Source of the DNA: Blastobasis lacticolella
Taxonomy: Eukaryota > Arthropoda > Insecta > Lepidoptera > Blastobasidae
Reading direction: 5' to 3'
Length of the DNA stretch: 64,000 nucleotides
Assembly: GCA_905147135.1 (NCBI GenBank)
Contig: LR990057.1
Coordinates: forward strand, 806,001-870,000
Position 1 is the stretch's first letter. Each line of letters begins with the position of its first letter. Shown in pieces: positions 32,430-42,798 of this stretch. Position numbers and translations under genes: made by a program. Below the pieces are notes generated by a model. It saw only the letters and a list, made by a program, of their open reading frames with translations, made no database searches and was not told the DNA's origin.

Positions 32430-32530
32430 TCACAGCCCATAACAGTCCACTGCAGGACTTAGTGCCTCTCCCATGAGGCGGTTGTTGTATCTCCACACTT
32501 TGTAGGCGGTTTGAAAATTGATTACCGCTG
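32430..32530 (+). mobile_element. SINE-C fragment
   Basis: 'cagcccataacagtccactg' and 'caggacttagtgcctctccc' then erosion after 'gtaggcggtttga'. 3' half absent. Confidence 0.65.
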
Positions 32531-32621
32531 CCAGACATTAGCAACACCACGTTCCACTAATATTCTCAATTTTTTATTATTAAAAATCTCAAATGTGTCT
32601 AAACTTCCATAAGGCCAGCAC

Positions 32622-32730
32622 CACCCGCCGCGGGCTAGATACTGATCCCCACTACGTAGTCCCTCTGTTGGTGTCAACGCGAAGATTCGAAAGACCGTTT
32701 CTCGCTAGCACGATTGTTTCCTTTGGACCA
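32622..32730. mobile_element. Dispersed family H, copy 1
   Basis: 'ccactacgtagtccctctgt', 'tggtgtcaacgcg' and 'gattcgaaagaccgtttctc' parallel 62255-62372. Likely part of an old LINE 3' region. No ends. Confidence 0.4.
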
Positions 32731-32769
32731 CTCCAGAGCCACAGTGTTTCCTTTGGACTATGACATGGC

Positions 32770-32854
32770 TTCTGTTGCTGATGTGCATAGACGGCGGTAA
32801 CAACTTTCCAACAGGTGGCCCGCTTGCCTGTTTCTCTGCCGTATAATAAAAAAA
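32770..32854 (+). mobile_element. Family-B 3' end with poly(A)
   Basis: 'cttctgttgctgatgtgcat', 'acaggtggcccgcttgcctg', then 'ataataaaaaaa'. Confidence 0.6.
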
Positions 32855-34169
32855 TGGCCTATAGAGAGATTAGCCATAATATAATACGGTCGTCATACCA
32901 AAACACCGTTAAAATAACCGAAAGCCACATGCATTGCCCCGGAGACCGACTCCCGCGGAGTTGCATCGAAAATAGTCGAGACCCGGTTAGCAGCAAGGAC
33001 GCATCTTACGAGTATTTCCGTCGTCAACTTTCTAGACTGCCATAGACACACGTGCCAATGCTCTCGGCAACAGACTTGTTATTACAAGTGATCATTTTCG
33101 AATGAGCGATCGTTTTATAACGAACCGGGACGGGGCTGCGGTTTATTGTCCGTATGTTATTAAACTTTACGATTTCCGTACGAATTTAATGTTGAAACTA
33201 GGGATGTGCAGTTGTACGAAAATAGTACCCTATCGATTTTGAAGAGAATTTATCGATACTTACCGATACGGCCATTTAAAATTTGACACGGACGAAAAAA
33301 GTTTGAATGTTTATTATGATATCAAAATTCAAAATTCATGAAATACTTATTTAACTAGAATTTAAAAGAATATAACATTTATGGAATGTTAATTCAGCAA
33401 GCTCAACCACCGTTGAGATAACTCTATGAAAGCATATTTCGTGTCAGTATGGATCAACTACTCCCAACTTCTTACATTCTCATCTCATGCGACCGAACCG
33501 CTCCAGAGCCTTTCAGATGTAACAGAGTTCTATCACAAAAAACATTGTAAGTGTCAATCCATTACTGACGCTGTTACATGTTGCTAGACCTAAAGAAAAT
33601 AACAACGAAATCGGTACATCCTATTTCGCTATAATGCCGAGACGGGGTGGCCAAAGATGTACACATCCATACACAAACAAGGAAAAAGCTGCGCACAAAA
33701 GGCGACCTTTCTCGATATAAAACATATAGAGACAAAACAACAGAGCCAGCTAATAGATACCACTCCCATTAATTATATTGTCAATTGAACGATACGAATC
33801 ACACGCCGATATACGACTATTAGTGACACGGCAACACCGCGACATACAAATTAGCCTGCCAACTGCGGTGCTATTAAGTAATTCTGTCGTTATCGTACAA
33901 ATTTTGTGGTTGTTTTTGTTATCCTTTCGCCATCGTGTTCATCCGTGGTATTGTCCATTGTGGCCGAAGGATTGCCAGGCTCAAGTGTCAGTGCCCACTG
34001 AACTAAATAAAATTAACTTGTTACACCCGAAGCAAGAGCCGATGTTGTGGATGAAAGATACGCAAAGTCGATAGGTGTGAAAGGTGTGATCGGACACTGT
34101 GGACTTTATGGGGTTCATATGCTCGTGGAACAGATGGCCGCTGGGCTTGTAAAGTTTGTGGCCACCACG
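32855..34169. other. No gene or recognised repeat
   Basis: Two nearby TATCGAT words around 33230 ('ctatcgattttg', 'tatcgatacttaccgatacg') may be a small inverted structure. No gene is seen. Confidence 0.4.
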
Positions 34170-34290
34170 AAAGGCTCAGCGTGGACATGCCTAACGCAAA
34201 GGAGGACCACCTGGCAAAGGACCCAGGTACCAGCTGAATGCGGACGGCACAGCACCGGCCTTTGTAGCCCAGCAGTGGTAGACTTTTACC
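34170..34290 (+). pseudogene. Reverse-transcriptase C-terminus remnant (GEAYxQxW type)
   Basis: One frame reads 'KEDHLAKDPGTS', a stop where W is expected, then 'MRTAQHRP', followed at DNA level by 'gtagcccagcagtgg', corresponding to the ...V-Q-Q-W end. The order matches the better copy at 13120-13440. The 83-codon frame 34047-34298 is an off-frame shadow. Confidence 0.5.
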
Positions 34291-34399
34291 TAGTGTGATG
34301 ATTATAATTATCAATTGATCCCCGTACGACATACAGAGACAAAGATAATGAATCGACAGAGACGCATTTATACCAAATATAATGATACCACGGACTAAC

Positions 34400-34650
34400 T
34401 GATCAACTTGTCATCACATCACTAGTCATAACAGTGCCTTGACATTGATTTGGAGTCTCCTCCACATCAGTGGAAGTTTTTGTCATAATTTCAGCAATAA
34501 TGTCAGCAGGCGGGTTGGAGATCAGTGTTTAAAATACATAATAGAAAAACCTGCTGTACAATTTTATCAAAGAGATTAGTAGTTTACGAGACTCAAAGTC
34601 CAAGGTGTTTGTACAATTCCATTCTGCTGGACACAGGCACACGAACAGAC
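34400..34650 (+). mobile_element. SINE-C, decayed
   Basis: 'catcacatcactagtcataa', 'gcaggcgggttggagatcag' and 'caattccattctgctggaca' follow the SINE-C order with heavy divergence. Confidence 0.5.
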
Positions 34651-34680
34651 GGTCCACCGGACTTTGAGGCACCAGTTGAC

Positions 34681-34765
34681 TTTTGTATGTTATACGGCAA
34701 ACAGGCAAGCGGTCCACCTGATGGAAAGTGATCCGCCTATGGACATCATCGACGTCAAGAGCGCC
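34681..34765 (-). mobile_element. Family-B fragment
   Basis: 'tatacggcaaacaggcaagc' and 'ggtccacctgatggaaagtg' mark the 3' part in minus orientation. Confidence 0.6.
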
Positions 34766-35074
34766 AGACTTGCTCGATTAACGATAACGAGATGCAAACC
34801 GAAGCCGACAGATCTACACAATAACCCTACTAATCGATACATGACCATTGACCGATGATGCATAATAGATTGACAGGACGGCCTACGTCACTCCCCCCTT
34901 CACCCCTCACCGCAGTGGCCTTGAACTTGAGGCACGCGCCTCGCAGGCGACCTTCCGACACGCGTCTGCCACAACTCATTCCGAGTTTAATGGGTCACGA
35001 CGACGTTATTGGATGATATTGACCAGAGTTGCTAGCGGTGTGGACGGTCATGAGGGAATGGAGACAGTAACGTT

Positions 35075-35170
35075 TTTTTATTTATGAACTAGTCAGGCAA
35101 TTGACCGCCAACTCACCTGGTAGTAGGTGACGATGCGGCCGAAGATAGAACATGCCTGTCTAGAACCTTA
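35075..35170 (-). mobile_element. WNSLP-type LINE 3' tail
   Basis: 'tgaactagtcaggcaattga', 'ccgccaactcacctgg' and 'gacgatgcggccgaagatag' after a T-rich start. Only the 3' UTR part is recognisable. Confidence 0.5.
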
Positions 35171-35666
35171 CTCAGTCAAGCGTCAGAATATATTACTAAC
35201 TCTAGACTTGATTGTTGATCTGGTGATCCTCTAATTGCATAACTTGCTTCAAGCCCAACACAGTATTCGCGTAAGAGCTTTTTCGGGCAAATTCTGTCGG
35301 ACGGAGGCCAAGATTCGCTAAATCGTTGAGCTAACGAATTATTCTCACTGCCAAAATGTCAAAAATCCTTGAAACCGGACCATAAAAGAGCATCGCATGG
35401 ACAGTGATAGAAATAGTAAAACCTACTCTGGTTGGTCTGTGGTTTAACAGACTCCTAGTTCTAGACTGAAACTACAGGCTGACTCAAATAAATAAACGTA
35501 ATGCGATTTGATGTGTAGGGCGGCTTGTGACTAAATAGGCTGAGGTTTTCTGCAAAACGGTTTTCAGCAAAACGACTGCACTGAACTGAGGCTTGCAAGG
35601 GGCGCGCCTAAGGAGAGGCCTATGTCCAGAAGTTGGCTGATATTGAGATAACTGACTCCAGTGGCC
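35171..35666. other. No gene; possible LINE scrap
   Basis: 'ggagaggcctatgtccagaa' at 35602-35621 resembles the GEAYVQ-coding end of the reverse transcriptase seen at 13.4 kb. It is too short to define. Confidence 0.3.
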
Positions 35667-35805
35667 CTAGCACGAGTGTGTCCGCGATAAAGCTCGCGCC
35701 ACGAGAGAGCGTTTGCCTCTTTCTCTCAATACTAAGACGAAAGAGATGGCAATAGCTATGTCGCGCTTTTTCTCGCTTATCGCGCGCGAGAGCAACTTGT
35801 GCTAG
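35667..35805. mobile_element. Short MITE, CTAGCACAAG family, copy 2
   Basis: 'ctagcacgag' at 35667 and 'cttgtgctag' at 35796-35805 are inverted repeats with one mismatch. The interior 'gctcgcgccacgagagagcg' and 'ctctcaatactaagacgaaa' matches 6803-6920. This copy is longer and keeps more of the GCGC-rich right arm. Confidence 0.6.
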
Positions 35806-36443
35806 GCCTACAGTTGACACAAATAACCGCATATTCAAAGACTCTCTATAACCCACTTAACGTACAAATAAACTGATCCTTTTGGGCAGGCCAGGGTTAA
35901 GTTAGACCAGAGAAGCGAGGGCTATTTACACACAACATGGGGGTAAGTTTTTGTCACAAGTTCTATTTTTAACCCGGCGGGTGCGGCGCGGCACGAACAT
36001 GCAAATATCGACCCCATTGCAAATTGCCCCAATCATCTTGTCGCCCACTCCGGCAGGGCGTGTATGCCCCCGGCCTGCATTTGCTACCCTACTATTAGGT
36101 ATATGTGGTTTTATTGAATTAAGTGCACTTTCGGTGCGGCAGCGGTCATTTCTTCTTTGTACATACATCGTAAGTGGCGAATTAGCAAGGAAAATAATGC
36201 TTATGACGTTCACAGGACTTTTATACAGCAACCACCAGCAACAAAATCATTGATTTACCTCTACTGGATTCTACTGGAGTCCTAGATGGCCTGTCTCTAA
36301 GGATTAGCCGCCTTATACGACTCATGGGCAGAAGGGTTTGGTCCTTGGCGCTATCAGTAGAATGTAGTCGCACCACTCTACACGATCGACATTATTTAAT
36401 CTAATCATTTACAATCAGAACATCCGTCCACTTAATAATTGAC
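35806..36443. other. No supported gene
   Basis: Two ~100-codon frames on opposite strands (35926-36231, 35951-36253) overlap completely over a GC-rich patch. One may be a shadow of the other, but neither shows a family, start context or splice partners that I can support. Confidence 0.35.
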
Positions 36444-36534
36444 ATTACGGTGAGGCAAAACATCGTGAGGAAACCGGCACATTTAGGCGACAGAATGTGT
36501 AACCATGATCCAGTTTGCTCAGGCTCCCCCGTGA

Positions 36535-36864
36535 ATAGCGGGGTATCCCGTTCGAATTGGAGCCGCCCGGCTGGGGAAGTACCTCCACCTTACAGAATAA
36601 AGCAGCTAAACAATACTCTTTTAAATAGTATTTTGTTTCTGCCGGTTAGGTTTCCAGTGCTCCATGGGGTGTGAATTTGGGGAACCGTCTTTGGCAGTGG
36701 AGGGACATTTGCCTTTTTGCTGCCAGAGCAATGTGTTATAGATAGTGTGCAACGCATTGGCGATACTCTTGGTGTTGCTAATGTCTATAGGCAGTGGACC
36801 ACTTTCCATCAGGTGGCCCGCTTGCCTGTTTGCCTACCGCATGACATAAAATAAAATAAAAAAT
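36535..36864 (+). mobile_element. Family R copy 2, inside SINE-A
   Basis: The same 330-bp unit as 21006-21335, from 'atagcggggtatcccgttcg' to 'gcttgcctgtttgcctaccg' and an A-rich end with a few T ('ataaaataaaataaaaaat'). Confidence 0.7.
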
Positions 36865-36904
36865 AACAGGATCAGGCACGGAAGTCAGATAGGAGTCTTC
36901 TCAT

Positions 36905-37059
36905 CATTAACCTATTCATTAGGGGTCGGCACAATATGTTTTCTTTCTCCATTCATCCCTATCCGCTGTCATCTCCATGCTCACCTCTCGCTCACTGATA
37001 TCCCTCATCACACAATCCATCCATCTTTTCTTTGGCCTTCCCCGTCTGGATCAATTCGT
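36905..37059. mobile_element. Dispersed fragment inside SINE-A
   Basis: 'aggggtcggcacaatatgtt' to 'ttctttggccttccccgtct' resembles a widespread lepidopteran LINE-linked sequence. There is no obvious tail or target duplication. Confidence 0.5.
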
Positions 37060-37088
37060 CTCATGGTCAAGGCGGACCCGGGCCCTCG

Positions 37089-37351
37089 TGCGCAAGAGCA
37101 CAGCCCATAACAGTCCACTGCAGGACTTAGGGCCTTTCCCACGAAAGGGGAGGTTATTGTCATAATCTCCACGCTTGGCAGGCGGGTTGGAGATCGCAGT
37201 ATTTAAATATAACAATGGAAAATGCTGCTGCCCATTTTCCAGACTACGGAAACTCTTGATCTTTTGCCTAAAAAACATTAGTCGCCTTCTACGACACCCA
37301 TGAGCGTAAGGGGTTGGTGCTATTCTACTCTGTCGGACACCACACGGCCAA
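37089..37351 (+). mobile_element. SINE-C copy abutting SINE-A
   Basis: From 'cacagcccataacagtccac' to 'accacacggccaa'. The 5' CATCAT is missing and no target duplication is seen. The minus-strand frame 37051-37371 is a shadow. Confidence 0.7.
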
Positions 37352-38384
37352 TATCGTATCGTTATGAACAAATAAGCAGAGAGCAGGACGAGCGACAGAC
37401 GTAAGACGCGAATATGGCGTGCGTGCGTTTAGCTTCCGACGGTTAGCTATTATTAACTGCGTTCCTGAATTAGACTACCTATACTTACTATATTGGGCTA
37501 ATTTGAGGTTCGTTACTGAGATTGGATCAGCCTTTGGCTGATGAAATACGCGTTGAAATCACGTTGAGTCGGGGGAAAAGATTGGTTAAGCAAAGGAATA
37601 GTGATAGAGCAAACTTTTTTGGAGCTATAAAAATTAGTACATACTGACGAATTGGGAAGCTTCATCGTGTGAGTGTGGAGAGAAAAAGGAAAATTCTTTG
37701 TAATTAATTAGGGCTTACAACATTCGCGCCTCGTGACAATCATACACAAATACGAAAGATACATTTGGGTTTCATGTAACCCCAGGTGGATTGTCGCAGT
37801 AAGCACAATATTGTAGAAAGTAAAAAAACGTTTATTCCACTCAGACACACGGCAAAAGAAAAGTATATTAGGGACATAAATCGACGGAAAAAAGATACTC
37901 TAACCTCGATGCCCTTGCCATGTGGAGAGTGCAATGGGGCCACACTCAGAGCGACATTCGCCGTGACGCTGGTTTCGGGCCCTCTGTTGGGACGCTTCCT
38001 GCATCTCTCATCGCCTACTTTATCAGTTAACACAACGCAAGCACGGTTAACGGGTGGCAAACATCCGGCGGACTCGCCAGGGTACATAAAACGGTAATAA
38101 ATACAGGATAGGCACCATACTACAAGTGTGGCAAATATCTCTTACTCAGCCAACGGCCTCACGCATCACAGAGGGCCTTGAAACTAAAAGAAGAGACGAG
38201 AAAAAATACGTCGTGCAAAAACTAATATCAGTCACCTTCGTTTTAATTATAGATCAACGTTCGCTTTCTTACCTGAAACAAAGGAGGGATTTTATCAGTT
38301 AACAAATTTATAACAAGAATAAAGACCTGAAAGAATTTACAGACCACATTTATTACATTGATATTTATGGTCATAGTCGGACGC
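37352..38384. other. No supported gene
   Basis: Overlapping frames at 37740-38087 (minus, 115 codons) and 37786-38097 (plus, 103 codons) are mutual shadows. Neither has a recognisable domain. Confidence 0.35.
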
Positions 38385-38658
38385 AGGAGCGTCGAAGGCC
38401 GAGTGGTTAAGGTATCCGACCATAGGCGTAGGAAGAGGGGGGGCCGGGTGGGCCGTGCCCACCCCAGAATGGTCTGATGCCCACCCCAGGATGGGGTGCT
38501 CCCTGGCTGTACATTGGCGATTGACTCGGCTTCATCGGCCACCTCAGGGGCCAGGCCCCCCCTGGAAAATAGCCCTAGATACGCCAAAGTATCCGACTGG
38601 TAAGCGAGAGGCACCGGGTTCTAAGCCATGTATCAATGACTCTTTTCTGAGTTTTTTC
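38385..38658 (+). mobile_element. SINE-A head interrupted by a hAT-type MITE
   Basis: The head starts 'aggagcgtcgaaggccgagt' with a good A box. After the insertion at 38421-38589 it resumes 'tggtaagcgagaggcaccgg' and passes 'gtatcaatgactcttttctg'. The body ends early in T-rich DNA, so the copy is also 3'-truncated. Confidence 0.75.
38421..38589. mobile_element. hAT-type MITE with an 8-bp target duplication
   Basis: TATCCGAC occurs at 38413-38420 and 38590-38597 on either side of a 169-bp GC-rich unit whose ends are imperfect inverted repeats ('cataggcgtagg' and, inverted, 'ctttggcgtatct'). The intact SINE-A sequence has TATCCGAC once, so the duplication is read against a known empty site. 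Eight bases and these ends fit hAT. No transposase. The frame 38455-38778 crosses it by chance. Confidence 0.8.
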
Positions 38659-38907
38659 TTATGGATTTTATGTTTAATGCAAGGGCATAAGTGCGTGATT
38701 ACCATAAGAATCAACATTCTTTGCTCTACTGTGCAGTTGTTTAACGGTTTTAATCATGTTATCAGCGAGTACCTATAATTGGCTTAACTGTGTCTACTCA
38801 TAGTGTCTTTGACGACCTGAGTGGTTCAGTGGTCCTAGGTTCGATTCCCGGCCGGGCAGAAATTGAAATGATGAATTTTAATTTCTGTCACGGGTCTGGG
38901 TGTTCTA

Positions 38908-39285
38908 TCTTCTACTATATAAAAATAAGTCGGGTTTTCCTTCCTGACGCTATAACTCCAGAACGCACGAACCGATTTCCACGGTTTTGCATTCGTTGGA
39001 AAGGTCTCGGGCTCCGTGAGGTTTATAGCAAAGAAAATTCTGGAAAAATTTGAAAAGAAAAGCGGGAAAATCGTGTAGGGTAGGTGTAAGGTAGATGTAG
39101 GGTAGGTGTAAGGTAGGTGTAGGGTAGGTGTAGGGTAGGTGTAGGGTAGGTGTAGGGTAGGTGTAGGGTAGGTGTAGGGTAGGTGTAGGGTAGGTGTAAG
39201 GTAGGTGTAGGGTAGATGTAGGGTAGGTGTAGGGTAGGTGTAGGGTTAGAACGCTACGCGAACGAAGTCGCGCCGGGTCCACTAG
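38908..39285 (+). mobile_element. Helitron-like element with proven A/T insertion
   Basis: It starts TCTTCTACTATATAAAA after an A (38907) and ends CTAG (39282-39285) before a T, with no target duplication. The empty site 'gttctatgtataata' is present in the SINE-D copy at 51513-51765. A CGCGA/TCGCG stem (39257-39261, 39268-39272) with a 6-base loop lies 9 bases before CTAG. The interior holds ~170 bases of GTAGGGTAGGT repeats. It is 378 bp and non-autonomous. Confidence 0.85.
39070..39247 (+). repeat. GTAGGGTAGGT minisatellite inside the Helitron
   Basis: About 17 units of roughly 10-11 bases, with AGGTAGAT- and AAGGTAGG-type variants. The minus-strand frame 38950-39282 (Thr/Tyr/Pro/Leu repeats) is an artefact of it. 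Confidence 0.9.
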
Positions 39286-39794
39286 TGTATAATAAATATG
39301 TATTTACCAAAAAAGTATATAAATAGTTTATCAGTTATCTAGCACCCATAACCCAAGCTTTGCTTACTTTGGGGCTAGATGGCGCTGTGTGAATTTGTCC
39401 ACGATCATTTATTTTATTTTTATTTTTTTATAGTATGTAATGTGTTTTATAAGCTGTTGGTACTCCAATAAATAAATAAATAAACTAATTAAATTTTTAT
39501 TTAAGTTTATATAAAAATTACCCTCGGGGTAAAGGACGGACTATTAATTCTTCTGGTAGCATGATGAGCAGCTAGTTCTCCCTTCTTTTAGCGAACTGAT
39601 ATTGGCTAAAGACGCACCAAATGCCGTGAATGTTGCTGTAGAGGCAAAGGAAATTTTTCTTCAAGTGGCAATGCACTCATGCTCTTGGGCTGTACATTAG
39701 TTGAATTTATTTTTTCTCGATTTGATCGCATAAAAATGTATTCGCCGATTACAAGTATCACATCTTGAAAACGAAATGCACAAATGAATTAATC

Positions 39795-40055
39795 ATCTTG
39801 GCGTTAATGTCCCGGTTGTGCTTTTACGCACGAGGGCCCAGGGTCCGCCTTGACCATGATCCAGGATTTGGCAGATCAGGTAATTACAGTGGAGCGACTG
39901 CCATCTGACCTCCGTGACCCTGCTACCTGCTAGCAGGGGAACCTGACCAGATTGGATCATTCAGTCGCTTGAATGTGCAGGTTTTATCACGATGTTTTCC
40001 CTCACCGTAAGAGCATCGGTTAGTATTCAAGTAATGTACATAACTCAGAAATGCA
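39795..40055 (-). mobile_element. SINE-A copy, head missing
   Basis: From 'catcttggcgttaatgtccc' through 'accatgatccaggatttggc' to 'atgtacataactcagaaa'. A small deletion removes part of the 'atggttacacattcagtcg' section. Confidence 0.75.
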
Positions 40056-41246
40056 CATTTGCATTACGGAGAAATATTCAACTTCACAAAGCGGTCAAAG
40101 AGGAGACATTCACGATAAATCGTTCACTCACTCATTCAGTGCAGAAACATTTCGCAAGCGCTTCAAAATATTGCTCCGGAATATTTATTATAATAGAGGC
40201 AATATGAAACTTTCATTGAAGCTCGCTACATTGGAGCTTTTCCATCGTCTCTCCATTTTATGTAGAGACTTTTTATTTTTATTACCATCGTAAAATTACA
40301 TTTTACTAGAAAGGATAAATGAAATAGTCAAAACAACGTTTCACAAAGAATAATTGAATCACAGACGGCATTAGTACAGTGTCCTTGTTTGGCATTAGGA
40401 CAGGGTGCTTTGATTGTCTTTGGGATAGGCTAGCGGACTAAAATCATCATCATCATCATCATCTTAGCTTATAATATGATGAATAATTAAGTTTAGAAAA
40501 TCGCAAGTTGTGACATCATAAATAACAAATAAATGTATTTTTTGTAAACAGCCGAAAACACCAACTACACATAAGTTACTTAAGTTTCAAGAGTACAGTA
40601 CCTACTGCAAGGTACTTCATAGTATAGTAATTTCTCCATTTTTTGCTGGACGTACCTATGTCTCCCCCATGTATTCCACACTATACCCATAAATGTATAC
40701 AAATGTCACAGGCATTCAACATACGGTCTAAAATCGAAACGCATATTTTCAACATTTCTGTAGAAGTGTATCAGAGCATTCAGAGCTATCATACGCAGCG
40801 ACGCATTCGCATATTGTAAATAAAGGTGACCTGCTAAAACTCAGCATTTCATAACGTTTTGAGCAATACACGCAATGAAAGCTTGCCATATCGAGCTCTT
40901 ACTAGTCCTCCACAGATTTCGTTGACGTAAAATGTTAGACTCCACGAAACCGCCAATAGCAGACGGCGTCCGTGCGTCAAAATAATAAATTAAATTGCAA
41001 TCTGGCACTCAACCAAGTGATCTCGTAAGCTATAGATTTCAATGTAATTTTTCGCGACAGTGTATGTGGAGATGACATTGTAATTATCTGAGACTTCCTG
41101 GAAAGAGATCGCGTCAAGGTTGCGAGACATTCGGCCGTTGAGCAAAATAAATATGAATAGATTTGTTGCGGGAAACGAGTGTCGAAGTCGGTGAAGGAAA
41201 TAAATAAGATAAGTGGTGAAATCAAACAAACTTATAGAGATAATAA
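40056..41246. other. No gene; one ATC microsatellite
   Basis: 'atcatcatcatcatcatcat' spans about 40442-40463. Overlapping minus-strand frames at 40977-41229 have no family. Confidence 0.4.
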
Positions 41247-41449
41247 TCTGTACATAGTGGAAAAGTCGCTTCCGTCGTCTGTTTCTATGTATACAGATAG
41301 ATACATCTATCTATTTAAGCTTAGATCTTTTAAACTACGCAACGGATTTTAATGCGGTTTTCAACAATTGATAGAGTGGTTCAAGAGGAAGGTTGTTAAG
41401 CAAAAAAGGGTAGATAGGTGTAAATGGTGTGTACGCGAACGAAGTCGCG
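41247..41449 (+). mobile_element. Helitron-like element, 3' end lost
   Basis: The TCTGTACATAGTGG start follows an A at 41246. The middle 'acgcaacggattttaatgcg' and the hairpin stretch 'gtacgcgaacgaagtcgcg' are present, but the sequence switches to the LINE tail before a CTAG terminus. A TACA/ATCT tandem of ~20 bases is inserted near 41285-41312. Confidence 0.65.
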
Positions 41450-41451
41450 TA

Positions 41452-41760
41452 TCTAGCCAGGCATTTGACCACTATCTCACTGGTGATAAGTGACAAAGCG
41501 GCCGATGGTGGCGTATGCTTGTCCAAGCACAGCCACTGTAGTCTTAAAGGCGTCCCACATTATAATGATTAAGAAACGCAGACCACACTCGCAGGTAACG
41601 TGTTCCATTTTACGTAGCCTTACGCTATAATGGTTTCAAAGGTTCATAAAGCGATTTGTGCGGATAGCTGGAAGATCCATGACATACGTATGAAACATCC
41701 GCCCGGAGCGCGTCACTCTCCGAAATGCAACCTTTAGAAGACCGACAGACGCGCAACCCT
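41452..41760 (-). pseudogene. WNSLP-type LINE 3' end
   Basis: 'ctagccaggcatttgaccac' and 'gtgataagtgacaaagcggc' match the family 3' region. Upstream (minus strand) 'gttcgccatttt'-type decay leaves only scattered residues such as 'DLPAIRTNRF' of the reverse transcriptase. Confidence 0.55.
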
Positions 41761-42430
41761 ACGCCGATGCTTTGAAGCTTAGCGTCAATGTATCAATTGT
41801 TAAATAATAATAATTATTATTATATTAGCCCGAATCATCCCACTGCTGGGCAAATTCCTCCCCCCGATTCTTCCATATAATAATAAATCAATATTTTCGA
41901 AATTAGTTCAGCAGTTTCACAAGTTTATCAATTAAAAAAATTACATACAACATACATACAGAAACATACACACACCTATAGGAAGGTTTGTTGACGAAAA
42001 ATAATTGTTTTAGTATGTATCTACGTCACTTAAAGATAATTGAAAACATGTAATGTTTTTCACTTCATCATTGTGATTATTATTTATTAACTTTTCTGCG
42101 TCTATCTATCATTCTACCCGCCTACCATCAGACCTGATGGAAATAAATATTTGCTGTTGTTTCGACTTTTCTGTTTTCAATTTTATGTGTGTCAATTTGT
42201 TAAACAAACAATGTCGAGCATACATTCGTCCAGTCTAGACCAGACAGATTATTTATTGAGGCAGATTATACACACATACATCTATTTATTCTATAGGAGA
42301 CTTTTTAACTCAGAAATATTTCTGGTTCCTGCAGGACGCCGGAACCGCAGAGTTTACTCGGATGGCAGAACGCCCCAATTCTGGTGGCTCAAGTCCAATA
42401 CATACATAAATACACATCGTCACGAGGTAA
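41761..42430. other. No gene or recognised repeat
   Basis: 'tattagcccgaatcatccca' and 'ctgctgggcaaattcctccc' near 41825-41870 is a scrap of the same LINE-linked sequence as 5127-5290. The rest is unidentified. Confidence 0.35.
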
Positions 42431-42439
42431 GTTCGAACT

Positions 42440-42700
42440 GATTTGGAATGCGTACGCCTCAGGGACACGTGGGAAATAGGTCGCTACACTTGCCTGTATC
42501 AGGAAAGAGGTCGCGCGGGAGAGCCAAGAAGCGTCCGAAGAAGAGTCGGACGCGAAAGCCAACAGCTTACGACGTGAGCGTACCAAAGACTATACAAAGT
42601 GGAGAAGAAAAAGTAGGAAAGCGGACGCCTGGCAGAAGCCAGGAGTGACCGCTAGGATAATGATGATAAATAGGGATAGGCGGAGACCACATCGTTCAAT
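42440..42700 (+). pseudogene. Reverse-transcriptase C-terminus (GKRxRGRxKKR...TKWRRK type)
   Basis: The first frame gives 'HVGNRSLHLPVSGKRSRGRA' followed by KKR, and after a frameshift near 42565 the next frame gives 'DYTKWRRKSRKADAWQKPG', the usual end of a further class of insect non-LTR reverse transcriptase. The order and spacing are right; the frame break and lack of upstream domains make it a dead fragment. Confidence 0.65.
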
Positions 42701-42798
42701 ACCAATTGCGGACTGTTAAAGGTTCCCGTCACGTAAGAAGTCCGCTGAAACCGAAATATACGAAACATAGACAAAACAGATCATGTGCGATAGCTACA

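Larger units (their letters stand above)
36444..37089 (+). mobile_element. SINE-A copy broken by two insertions and capped by a third
   Basis: SINE-A pieces in correct order: 36444-36530 ('attacggtgaggcaaaacat' to 'caggctccccc'), 36866-36904 ('caggatcaggcacggaagtc'), 37060-37089 ('tcatggtcaaggcggacccg'). Family R (36535-36864) and a dispersed fragment (36905-37059) separate them, and SINE-C starts right after. The head is absent. The unbroken order proves that the intruders came later. Confidence 0.75.
38812..39430 (+). mobile_element. SINE-D copy interrupted by a Helitron
   Basis: The head 'cgacctgagtggttcagtgg' lacks the ~16 bases around the anticodon stem seen in the copy at 51513, but keeps the B box 'ggttcgattcccggc'. 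The body runs to 'gggtgttcta' at 38907, is interrupted, and resumes 'tgtataataaatatg' at 39286. It ends with 'ggggctagatggcgctgtgt' and A/T-rich DNA. Confidence 0.8.

Noticed and set aside
35926..36253. ~100-codon frames on both strands over a GC-rich patch
   Set aside because: No family, and the reading on one strand explains the openness of the other. A real exon cannot be excluded but is not supported.
37740..38097. Overlapping 115- and 103-codon frames on opposite strands
   Set aside because: Mutual shadows without motifs. Neither can be preferred.
38950..39282. 110-codon Thr-Tyr-Pro-Leu repeat frame
   Set aside because: It is the GTAGGGTAGGT array inside the Helitron read on the other strand.
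40442..40463. Telomeric or centromeric repeat
   Set aside because: Only short ATC, TTTA and GTAGG-type microsatellites occur. The insect telomere unit TTAGG is not found as an array.
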